DNA from: Nissolia schottii
Taxonomy: Eukaryota > Streptophyta > Magnoliopsida > Fabales > Fabaceae
Assembly: GCA_003254905.1 (NCBI GenBank)
Contig: QANU01106169.1
Location: 62,001-126,000 of the forward strand
Direction of reading: 5' to 3'
Length of the DNA stretch: 64,000 bases
This document shows, in pieces, positions 9,486 to 20,800 of this stretch (within the stretch, counting starts at the first letter, position 1; every line of letters begins with the position of its first letter). The translations under genes were made by a program, and so were the position numbers. The notes under the pieces are model-generated. The model saw only the letters and a program-made list of their open reading frames with translations. It was not told where the DNA came from and ran no database searches.

Positions 9486-11833
9486 ATGGTGAACAACATG
9501 TTCAAGTTTCTGATTTTAATTCTTACTATTTTGCTGCCGGCGGCACTGTCTAAGTTTGAAGCCATAGAACCTCTGCTCCAGCGCTTGGACTCCAAAAGGG
9601 CAACTGCATCAGTGCAAGAAGCAGCCGCCAAGGGTCTTCTGAGAAGATTGCTTCCTTCCCATTTCTCCAGTTTTGAGTTCAAGATAGTTTCTAAGGTTGT
9701 TCTCTCTTTTCCTGTCCGAGTTTCTATCTTCTCAATTGATTGAATCTTGGTTTTGACCTTTTGTGCTGGTTAGCCTTGTTTTCTTTTTTGATTAGTTTTT
9801 AGGCCTCAGTTGTGCTAAAACTAAAAGGGGTACCAGTGATATCTTTTTGTTTCTCTGTTTTCAAACAACGAATTTTTTTTTCCTTCTGGGTTCTGCCTCT
9901 GCTCGTCTAAATGCCGCAAACAAGATAAGAAGCGTGTGGGATTTTATATAGTAGTTTCTTTTTACACTTGGGTAAAAGTGACTACTTGCTATAAATTTTG
10001 TTTCTTAGATTTAAGGGTAAAGCTTATGACTTGCTTTCGAAGTTTGAGAGACTAATTTCTTTATGCTGGCTTCTTAAACTTAACTGCTTCCCTTATATGT
10101 GGCTGCTGATTGACTATTCAGATAGGGTGTCCCCTTATTGGCATGAATCAAGATAGTATTTCAACATGTTTTTCCCTCCATGTTTTAGTTACTTTGATTG
10201 AAAGTAAGAAGCGAAAAGGTTCCTTTTTTTTACCTGTATCTTCTTTGCCCAATCCAATATGAATTGATGTAATGATCTTGCGAAAGTCAGTTTAAGGGTG
10301 TCTATGGTATGGGGTAGAAATGAGGGTGGAGGCTGAAACTTTCATCTCCATAATAAACATACCGCAAGTGTGAAATTTGTTAGAAGCAGCAATGACTAGA
10401 TTATGTTTATTGATTCTTATGGATGCTTTCACTGAATGTACTATGTTATCCAGAATAAATAATTAGTGTCGGCATCTGGATGTAAAAATATGATTTTTAT
10501 ACTTTTCAGGATGCTTGTGGCGGAGACAGTTGTTTTCTTATAAACAATTACAGCAAGTCTAGCCAGAATGGGCCTGGGATAATGTATGCTAAGAGAAATT
10601 TATGCTGAATATTATGGTTAATATATTTGGTGTCTTTCCTCAATTTCTAATAATGTTATATATTTAGAAGACATTTATTCTTCTTGTGCAAGATTTACAT
10701 GCAAGCCTCAGTAACAGAATGAAATTTAAGCACTAAAATATATTGATTACCTCCTCCGTTGAAGATAAACTTTTGGAAAATACAAGATATCATCTTAATC
10801 AAATGCCACTTTCTTTTAAATTTTGCAAACAGCAAGTTATTTTTGGAGCATGTTTCATGTTATTTATAGAACTGAAATTATATTAGAATATGACATTGCG
10901 TATGGAACATTTTGGCATAGCTTAGAGAAAACAAGGTTTTACATTTTCTTCCTTCTTTAGTATTATTTGACATTATCATGTATATATTTCTCAGCATTAG
11001 CGGAACCACAGCTGTTGAGATTGCATCTGGCCTACATTGGTATCTTAAGTATTGGTGTGGAGCTCATATCTCATGGGAAAAGACAGGTGGCATTCAGATA
11101 GCTACAATCCCAAAGCCCGGGTCACTTCCCCTTTTGAAGGATGAGGGTCTAATCATTAAACGCCCAGTTCCGTGGAACTATTACCAAAATGTTGTGACTT
11201 CTAGCTGTGAGTACCAAAATCAGCTTTCCTTGGAACAACACATTTCTCTCACATTTTCTGTATTGTGCCACAGATTGAAAATGCAAACCAATGTTACTTC
11301 AATAGATGACTAGTGTTGTTGCTTAATACTTTGATGTGAGAAGGAGGATATATAATCTTGGTAGTCAATCAGTCCAAAGAAGTTGAATTAATAAACATCT
11401 ATATACATAGCCCATACAACTTATCAGCTTAGAAAAGCAGTAGCATGCAAAGTGTTTAGTTGTTGCTAAGTGCTAACTGTCCATGGATTAGGAAAATAAA
11501 TGTCCTAGATGGGTAAGTTTGTCTGTTTGTGTATGCATCACAAATCCATTCTGATCTAGGAAATATTGAATTTTCTATCTTGGTTGAAATGCAGTTCTCA
11601 AGATGGGAGGACATGCAAGGATCGTAAAGCTTATTATTAGAAAAAATATATCTTTTGGACACAGTCCGTTGTTTCATTGTGTAATGTTATGTAATATTGC
11701 ATTCTTTGCAGATTCGTATGTTTGGTGGGACTGGGAAAGATGGGAAAAGGAGTTAGATTGGATGGCACTTCAAGGGGTCAACCTACCCTTGGCATTTACT
11801 GGGCAGGAAGCAATCTGGCAAAAGGTTTTTAAG
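9486..11833 (+). CDS. NAGLU: NAGLU exons 1-4 (residues 1-206)
   Basis: Exon 1 (9486-9695) encodes [20 protein letters not shown], a hydrophobic signal segment, then an amphipathic N-terminal domain start. Exon 2 (10510-10583) has [14 protein letters not shown]. Exon 3 (10995-11206) has [18 protein letters not shown] and [15 protein letters not shown]. Exon 4 (11712-11833) has [20 protein letters not shown] and [18 protein letters not shown], a strongly conserved GH89 block at the barrel start. Introns 1-3 are 814, 411 and 505 bp and look free of transposons. Intron 3 contains the end of duplication unit B. Confidence 0.95.
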
Positions 11834-14800
11834 GTAAATGCTATTTAAAGGTCTGAGTTTGTCTGGATAAAGTTTGGTGTAAGATAAATGAATTCATGCT
11901 AATAATTTCGTGTCAACTGTTGGTTCTTCAAAGTCCTTTTCCTCTTTTTCTCTCTCAGTACAATAGTTGCATTGGTGTCCCGTGTATTCTGATAACACCT
12001 GACATATTCTCTTCTTGGTGCATTTGGTGGCATCCATCTTATTTGTCCTTATTTTCTCATAGCAGTTACTGAAGCTTCTGACTTGTTTACTGTTTCTACC
12101 TACTGAATAGATACATGTTGTAGGCCCAGCAAAGTATGTCCATTGGGCTTCGCTTCATTTCTTGAAAGATTATATGTATCTCTTGAGCTTATACTAGAGA
12201 TCCTATACATGAAGTCTTCTTCTTCTATATCTTCCTTTTCTTCCTCTTCGTGCTTGAAAGGCTTCTTAGTGGTCCCAAATATGATGAGATTAATGGGAGG
12301 ATAAAACTTTTGTGGGGTTACTTCAGCTAATGTGGAATAACATCTAATATATACTTTGTATTCCGTTACAATTCCAAAATTATGTTTAGCAGTTTCCTTA
12401 AGTGCTTTTGGTAACAGAGAAATTTTGACCATGTTACTTGATGGGTAAATAGTCTAAATTAATCCATAACTAAATAGTGTTCTTACTAATTCTGGGGCTG
12501 TTCCTGGGTGAACAGTGGCTTTATTTATAGCATAATGGGGAATATACTTGATGGTAGTTGATGGGAGACCAAGACTATTCATTTTGTGGATAAGCAATCT
12601 TAAATGATCATATTGTTCTTTCAATTTTTGGTTAATGAGTGGTGAACTTGATGACTCAGGTTTGGGCTAGTTGAACTATTAGGCTCTGAACTTTTTTGGG
12701 CTTTCTTTTGTGTTTTGACTATTTCAGCAAAAGCTAATGGTTGATCCTCCTGTGTGGTAGCCATACTTGTAGACTGTGTCTATTTTGTAATCAGATCACT
12801 ACTGGTGTTCTCATTTTCCTTTTTTCCTTGAAACTATTTCTAGTTCAGATACTCGTTTGGATAGTTTTTCAATTTGTTCGTATAAGTTGGATAATGAAGC
12901 ATTCAAATTGTTAATACTTGCTCCCACCTGACCCTGCATAAGGCTAATATTCATTTTGAAGATACTTATTTTCATTAATACTTGTTCTAGAGTAGACATT
13001 TCCTTGGGGGATGAGTCCCTTCGGGAATCGTTCAATTCATGTTGTTGATACTTGGCTGGTCATTACTTGGCTCCATCTGCTTAAGAAATCTGCAATAAGA
13101 TTATTTTGTCCGTTGATATATTCAATATCATAATCATAATAAGCTAAATCAATTTTCCACTTAATCAACATGATTTATTACTTAATTTATTTGTTCCAAT
13201 ACATTTATCAAGCCAATGCTTTACTTGGGTATTACCCATTCTTATAATGAATTTAGTGTTTACAATGAATAATTCAAACTTTTCTACTGCTTTTACTACT
13301 GCTAAAAATTCTTTCCAAGTAGAGTGATATCTACTCTGACTATCATTGAGTTTGCCGCTAGCGTACCTAGTTATCTTTTCTATACCTTGTTATCTTTTCT
13401 ATTCCTTCATTTTCATCCTTATCATATAATGCTGCTTCCCAATAATTATCTGAAGCATCTTTCAAAATAATCCATTTTTCCCTCTTCCGAAGCAATTTGA
13501 TCAGTATCTTCTATTGTAGGATTTTAATATTAGTTCGCAAGATTTGAATAATTTCTTTGGTGGACCTGCTTTCCTTGCATGGGCTCGCATGGGAAATTTA
13601 CACGGGTAGGTAAAGTCAGTATTTAAACCTTATTGTTTATTTTTAATGTGCATAGAAGGCCGTTAAAAAGGTATTGCGAGTTGAGTAATCTTGTGTTTAT
13701 TGTTCATTCGTACATTGTTGCTATTTTATCATTTTCTTTGGGTTCAAATGAGATATATCTTTCCTCAGATGGGGTGGCCCTTTATCCCAAAATTGGTTAG
13801 ATCAACAATTGGCCTTACAGAAACAGATAATCTCTCGAATGCTGGAGCTAGGCATGACTCCAGGTATACATATATGATTTATATAGATTCGTTTTATGAG
13901 TTTCATTCTGTTTGATACCAACACATGTATCTTTATGTACTTTGCAATTTTCTATAGCACATCCAGACTTACAGAGGGGAAAATGGTTTTCAGTCCGAAC
14001 ATTATGTTACACTTTCTAAATTTAAATCTCTGATAACATTGAGGTTTTATACTCTAGTTCTGCCATCCTTCTCTGGGAACGTTCCAGCTGCTTTGACAAA
14101 GATATTCCCTTCAGCAAAAATAACAAGACTTGGTGACTGGTATTTCACTTCTTTTCTATTAGATTGTTCAGTTCACAGGAAAGTTGTGTCATGGTGTTAC
14201 TTTTGTGCAGCATTCAATGCATGTCTTTGCGTAACCTAGGTGAAGAATACCAAGCAAGTATATGTTTTATTAGTAATTGGCATGTTTTGGATTTGTTGCT
14301 GAATTCCAGTTTAGTACTTTTTGTGATTTGAAGCTTTATGTCTCCATGTATATATCATCTGAAGTGTTTCATTTGATTCCTTCCAGGAACACTGTTGATG
14401 GTGATCCTCGCTGGTGCTGTACATACCTTCTTGATCCTTCTGATCCTCTATTTGTTGAAATTGGGGAAGCTTTTATCAGGAAACAAATCGAAGGTGTGCC
14501 TGTTGTATTACTATTTTTTTTTTCCTGATGAATCTCTTGCACGGAAGATTGTGTTAGTCTTTCGGTTATTTATCCTCACTATCTGTGTTAATTTTACATA
14601 TTGTGTATTTTGTTTTTCTTTTTACAGAATATGGGGATATAACAGACGTTTACAACTGGTAGATCCACTTATCCTCCACTTAGTGATCTACTATATCAAT
14701 ATATGAATTCAATTTTGTCTAATTAGAATTTTTACAATTAATAAAGGGGATTGGACCCAAAAAAACTGCTTTTGGTATCCGACTTTACATACTCTTTTGC

Positions 14801-17800
14801 CCTTAATAATCATTGGTTCTGAAATATATTTCTTGATTAAAACGTAAATTCAGCTTATTTTTATTAGCCGTTCTCACCTCTTGAAATAACTAGCCACTAT
14901 TTTTTTTGGTCATGAGATAATTATCCACTTCCACTATTTTTTTTTGTCATGTCATAACTAATAATTACTCAATACAGAAATTATTAATTGATTGGCAGGC
15001 ACGAAGTGCCAGTCAAGCCCCGCTGGTTAAATGTAGTCATAATGAGTTGGCATAATCGGAGTTGAGTGAGTTTTCAAGCTTGGTCACTCTTGGTTGCTGG
15101 CATACATATTATATTTTTATTAGGCTTAAATAATAAACTGCAAATTTTGGTTTTGACCCCTAATAAAAATTTGGTTTGATTTTAGTATCTAATAATTTTT
15201 TTTGTTTTGTTTTAGTTCTCGCATTAGTTGTCTCTATTAATTGATGACGTGGCAGACGAAATTCCAACTCAGCTCATCCTATGTGACACTCATTCATCCT
15301 GTTAAAGATATAATTGATATATTATATCACTTGATATTTTGATTAGGATTATGTAAATATCTGATTTATTATGATTGATTGTAATTAGGATTAGATTGGT
15401 ACTCTTATTTATTACATTGATATTTAGCCGTTAGGATTTTAGCCAATAAATAGGCTTACCTTTTGTTGTAAAGAGACATGCAGAAATACATTCAGTATTC
15501 ACAAATCTCTTTCGCCCTCTTTCGTTTACTGTTAAGCTTCTGTGTTGAGTGTCTACACTCTTAACATGGTATCAATAAGCCAAGTTTTCTCTCCCATATA
15601 AGGCTCGGTTTTCATTGATTATTTTCCCCTCCTGAGCTCCATTTCCTCATACCAACAACAGATATGGCCTAGTGAATCTGATGGAGGTTCTTCTGTAGAT
15701 CTTTTTCCTAGTGAATCTGATGCAGGTTCTTCTCATGAGCTCACGCTCCCTTCTGATATTGCAACCACTCCTGATGACCCTGTTTTGGACATAGATCCTA
15801 CACCAGTTACTCATTAGTCTCTTCATCGTCTAAACCGGGTAAGAAATCCACCTTCATATCTTTGTGATTATCATTGGTTTTTTCCCATGCTTCACTTACA
15901 TGAACTGCAATCTTACAAAGAAGCATCCACAGATCCTCATTGGCAGCTTGCTATGCAATAAGAATTACAGGCATTAGAAAAGATTCGCACTTGGGACCTG
16001 GTTGATTACCCTTCTAATAAGGCTCTTGTGGGATGAAAATGGGTCTACAAGATCAAGACTCATTCTGATGGCTCTGTTGAAAGGTATAAAGCTCGCTTGG
16101 TAGCGAAGGGATTTTTCACAAGAATATGGAATTGATTATGAAGAGACTTTTGCCCTTGTTGCACGCATCACACCTGTACGTGCTCTTCTAGCCGTTGTAG
16201 CAACTCAAAAATGGACGCTTAGTCAAATGAATGTGAAAAATGTCTTTCTCAATGGTGATTTAGAAGAAGTCTACATGCGACCTCCCCAGGATTACATTTG
16301 TCCACCAAACAAAGTCTGTCTTCTACGCAAGGCCTTATATGGTCTCAAATAGGCTCCCTGTGCATGGTTTGTCAAATTGAGTTCCAATGTCAATCAACTT
16401 GGGTTCTCTTTCAGTTCTCACGATTTTGCTCTTTTACTTCGTCGGATTACTCAAGTCTTGGTGTTACTATTGCTCTATGTTGATGATATGATCATTACTG
16501 GCTATGACACCTCAGGCATCACTAATCTTAAGGCATCCTTGAGCCGCCACTTTGAAATGAATTGACCCACAATTATTTTTTGGGTCTTGAAGTACTTTCC
16601 TCTACTGATGGTATTTGTCTGTCTCAAGCCAAGTATGCCTTTCATCTTATTTCTCGCGCTGGCCTTACATATAGTTGAATAGAATCCACTCCTCTTGAAC
16701 CTAATGTTCGTTTCATTCCTGTGGATGGTACTGTACTTGATAATCCTACTTTATACAGACAACTTGTTGGAAGCTTATTCTACCGGACTGTTACTCGTTA
16801 TGACAACTCCTTTGCAGTACACTTGGTCAGATAGTTCATGACCGCTCTACGATCCACTCATTATGCAGTAATTCTTTGCATTCTTCGCAATGTCAGAGGA
16901 ACATTGTTTCATGGGCTCCATTTCTCCGCCCACTCTTTATTGATTCTCCAAGCCTATTCTAATATTGATTGGGGTGGTGATCCTACTGATCATCGCTCTA
17001 CCACAGGCTATTGCATCTTCCTTGGTGACTCCTTCATCTCTTAGCGTAGCAAGAAGCAGACCTTGACTGCTCGTTCTAGTACTGAGGCTGAGTATCGAGC
17101 TCTTGCTGACACCACCTCTGAACTTTTTTGGATACGTTGGCTTCTTCGTGATTTGGGCATCTCTCAATCCTCTCCTACTGATCTATATTGTGATAACTAA
17201 AGTGCTATCCAGATTGTTCATAACGATGTCTTCCACGAGTGCACCAAACACATTGAGATTGATTGCCACTTCATTCGCCAATACATTTTGTGTGGTGATC
17301 TTTGACTCATCTCGATCGAGACTCTTGACCAACTGGCTGATTTACTTACTAAGGCTCATCAACCTAGTCGCTTTCGCGCTTTGGTTTCGAAACTCAAGTT
17401 AGTTTATCAACGCCTACTTGAATTTGAGGGGGGATGTTAAAGATATAATTGATATATTATATCACTTGGTTTGTTTTGATTAGGATTATGTAAATATCTG
17501 ATTTATTGTGATTGATTGTAATTAGGATTAGATTGATACTCTTATTTATTACATTAATATTTAGTCGTTAAGATTTTAGCCTATAAATAGGCTCACCTTT
17601 TGTTGTAAAGAGACACACAGAAATACATTCAGTATTCACAAATCTCTCTCCCTCTTTTGTTCACTGTTAAGCTTCTGTGTTCAGTGTCTACACTCTTAAC
17701 ACAACCCATGTGGTAGGTACCCACCTAAATACCCATGTTTGATCCCAACAACCCAAATCTGATCTGTTTACCTATTTCTCTAATATCAATCATGACCCAA

Positions 17801-20800
17801 ACCTATTACCTAAATCAATTTCAATCTTCTCCCTTCTTGTCACCTCGTCCCAATCGCCCTCACCCCCACCCACCCTCCATCTTTAAAGAAATGGGTAAAC
17901 GGGTTGGGTTTGGGTCATGATTGGGGTCAAACATGGGTATTTGGGTGAGTAACCTACCACATAAGATTAATGAGTGACACATATGATAAGTGGTGTTAGA
18001 CTTCGGTTTGCCATGTCATCAGTTAAAGGAGATAACTGACGTTGAGAACCAAAATTAAACCAATAAAGGTTATTAGGGACCAAAACCAAAGGAATTATTT
18101 ATTGGGGATAAAAACCCAAATTCTCAATTTATTAGGTGATAAAATTTTATTTAAGCCATTTTATTATGATGAATCAAATCTCCTAAAAGCTTAAGCTATC
18201 AAGTAAATTCACATGAATGGTTTTATATTTAAAAGCTCCCTCATGCAAGAGCTCATTGAGTTTGAAATGTGGACGATACACAATCCTTTAAACCAATTTT
18301 TTTTTCTTTTTCATTTAAATGAACAATGATCAAACTCTAAATCAACCACTGGGTCACGGAGGCTCTGAAATTATGTCATGAATCAATTTTTCCTTTTGAA
18401 GCATGGGTACTTTGAAATTGTTGCTGTAGGTTACCTACCTGGTATCGGTACTTGTTGGGCACTCTAGATTACTTAGTGGTCAAGCGTTGCATAAAACATG
18501 TGTCCCAAAATAAGAGTTAGTCTTTATAAACCATCAAAATTTACAACTTAGTTACTTAGTTTGGTTTTTAATGAAGCATATTACTACTCTATCCCTTCAA
18601 ATCTAAGACATCTTTGGCTATTTTTGTTTGCTTGATATATTTTTTAGTGGTTTGATGAGAACATGGGGTTAGAAAATCTTATTATTTAATTACTTCGTTG
18701 TCTTTGATTTTATAGTTTTATATAATATAGGGGTAATTACACCAACTCCCTTGAGGTTCGTAAATATTACACTTACCAATTACCCTGCCTCTAATTTGCA
18801 AGTTCATATTCACCTACCTTCTCTTAACATATTTTACAAAATGACTCATTTACCCTTGATCATCCACCTTTATAAGTGAGGTTATTGTAAGTACCCCTAT
18901 AATATATATTCTCTCGTACCTGTACCTTAGTATTTTCAATATTTTCTTTCCTTGTAGCCATATATGTACTTGGTACCGTATCCATACCTATGCAACATAG
19001 ACTCTCCCAGTAGAGACACATGACTGGTTATATATCTAACATACCATTGACTGCAGTGACACATTTAATGAAAACTCCCCACCTACCAGTGATCCAGAAT
19101 ATATCTCAACTCTTGGAGCCTCTGTCTATAAAGCAATGTCCGTAGGTGACAAGGATGCTGTGTGGTTAATGCAAGTACGCTTCAAATGACTCTGGATCTT
19201 TCCATCATTTGTTTATTCCTTCTAATACCATGTATTATCTATACTGATTTATCTCTTTATAAGAATCTCTGTTAGAGTCCCTCATTACTAAGGGATATGA
19301 CCAAGCTAGCATTTATATAGATTTGGGCATCCCTCCCACTTGAGCTAGCTTTTGATATTTCTTCTAGTGAGTATTTTGGTGCCATTTGTGATAGTGATTT
19401 GTAGCTGACAAATATCAACAAATTTGCAGGGTTGGCTCTTCTACTCTGACTCATCGTTTTGGAAGCCGCCTCAAATGAAAGTATGTAATCAAGAAACGAA
19501 CCAGATATCTTCTGTCTTCTTGAGTATCTTTTGTTTTTTAATTTTTCAGCCACTAGTTAGATCTTTGAACCATATAGAGATCCTCATCCTCCTCTTTTCT
19601 TAAAATTTTTTTTTTTTTTTTTTGGTTTTAGGTAGTTCAATTAACAAGGCACCACCCAAGATTAATGGTTGAAATATTTGAAATATTATTGATACACTAA
19701 ATGTACTGGGATTTCTCCTCTTTATAGAGGAATTATATCAGGTTGATGGCAGAAAATAAGGAAATCACTAACCTGAAATAGTTAAAGAATACCTAGACAT
19801 AAGGAAGTACCTAAAACAGGCTAACCTAAGAAAGGAAATTGTTAGAAATAAGCACATGTTAATTGTGTGTTTTGCATATTACTAGATAGCTTCTAGTATT
19901 AGTGCCCATTATCCTAGTATATGGTGCTCATTAATGTATCATTTAATCAGTACATACTACATCGTATAAATACCATACATGTGTTGGAAGCCACAACACA
20001 CATTTTCTCATGCAGTTAGTTCTACATGGTATCGGTAGGTTAATCGATTCTAGCATTGCGCTTCCTCTTTCAGTGTGATTCCCTAACAAATCAATGCCTC
20101 CACCTGCTGTTCAGCTTCTGGCATGCATACCCATCACCATCCACCACTTCTGACCACCTCAGAGCGTGCCGATTGGCTGCCCACCTTTCTCCCCGCCCGC
20201 CTGCATGCATTTCGCCATGCCACACATCTCAACTTGTCGCTCACTCGCTGTGCACTCATCTACTCGCCAGGAGATTTAACCATGTTATTCAACCATTTGG
20301 CGTGACTCACTATTGTGCTGATCATTCTTTCTTCTTCTGCCACTCTTCCACTAGTTTTTGTATCTATTTTGTTGTTTATGTCGACGAATTGTCATCACCA
20401 GTAATGATGAGGATGGCATCTAGAATCTCAAACATCTATCACACAATTTACTGACAAAGGATTTGGGTCCTCTAAAGTACATTTTGGGGGATTGAAGTTG
20501 CTAAGTCTATTGTTGGGGTTGCACTTCATCCATAACAACTCGCACATTCTTTGTGCCATAGCTCGAAACTCTGCTTTAACACTTGACTGAGCAACCACAT
20601 TTTGCTTCTTATTCCTCCAACTCGCCAAATTTCCTCCCAAAAACATGTAGTAACTTGAAGTTGATCTTTTATCAACAAGGGATTGTCAACATTAGTGTAT
20701 AATTCCATGGAAAAAATTTCACCTTGTTAAACAACAATCCTTTTCCAGGTTTAGGCTTAAGGTACTATAAGATTCTATCCAATGCATGTGTCTCACTCTT

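Larger units (their letters stand above)
6704..11363. repeat. Duplication unit B (paired with unit A)
   Basis: The unit begins in the TAATGTTTGCACA array at 6706, passes through FAR1 copy B and the 8286-9485 flank, and ends in intron 3 of NAGLU at about 11363. The sequence then continues uninterrupted into the rest of the gene (TCAATCAGTCC). Unit B is the longer version and retains the FAR1 N-terminus and leader that unit A lacks. Confidence 0.9.
15300..17701 (+). mobile_element. Internally deleted Ty1/copia element, nested, with both LTRs
   Basis: LTRs of 267 bp (15300-15566 and 17435-17701) begin TGTTAAAGAT and end CTCTTAACA. They are about 93% identical by eye. TGGTATCAATAAGCC follows the 5' LTR as primer-binding site, and a TTTGAGGGGGGA polypurine tract precedes the 3' LTR. 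The interior is only ~1.87 kb. It lacks gag, protease and integrase and retains a hinge plus a degraded reverse transcriptase ([20 protein letters not shown] near 16040; [13 protein letters not shown] near 16470) and RNase H ([13 protein letters not shown] near 16995). Many stops interrupt it. Flanks CATCC and CAACC match at 4 of 5 bases. Confidence 0.9.
15123..18157. mobile_element. Non-autonomous long-TIR DNA element (MULE-like) in intron 9, split by a copia insertion
   Basis: Left arm 15123-15299 begins GGCTTAAATAATAAACTG. The right arm, read as reverse complement from 18157, begins GGCTTAAATAAAATTTTATC, and both then carry matching blocks (TTTTGGTTTTGACCCCTAAT-like, GATGACGTGGCA/GATGACATGGCA, GTGACACTCATT/GTGTCACTCATT). 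A second inverted pair (ATGTGGTAGGT...ACCCATGTTTGA) spans 17708-17970. Flanking 9-mers TTTTTATTA (15114-15122) and ATTTTATTA (18158-18166) match at 8 of 9 bases, as expected for a Mutator-type 9-bp duplication. Without the inserted copia the element would be about 630 bp and has no coding capacity. Confidence 0.7.

Noticed and set aside
16298-17402. Several separate small genes on the + strand between exons 9 and 10
   Set aside because: They are frame-shifted pieces of one copia RT-RNase H region between two LTRs.
20056-20454. 132-aa open frame on the + strand
   Set aside because: It lies over a copia leader and a short RT scrap. Composition and a frame overlapping antisense RNase H sequence suggest chance.
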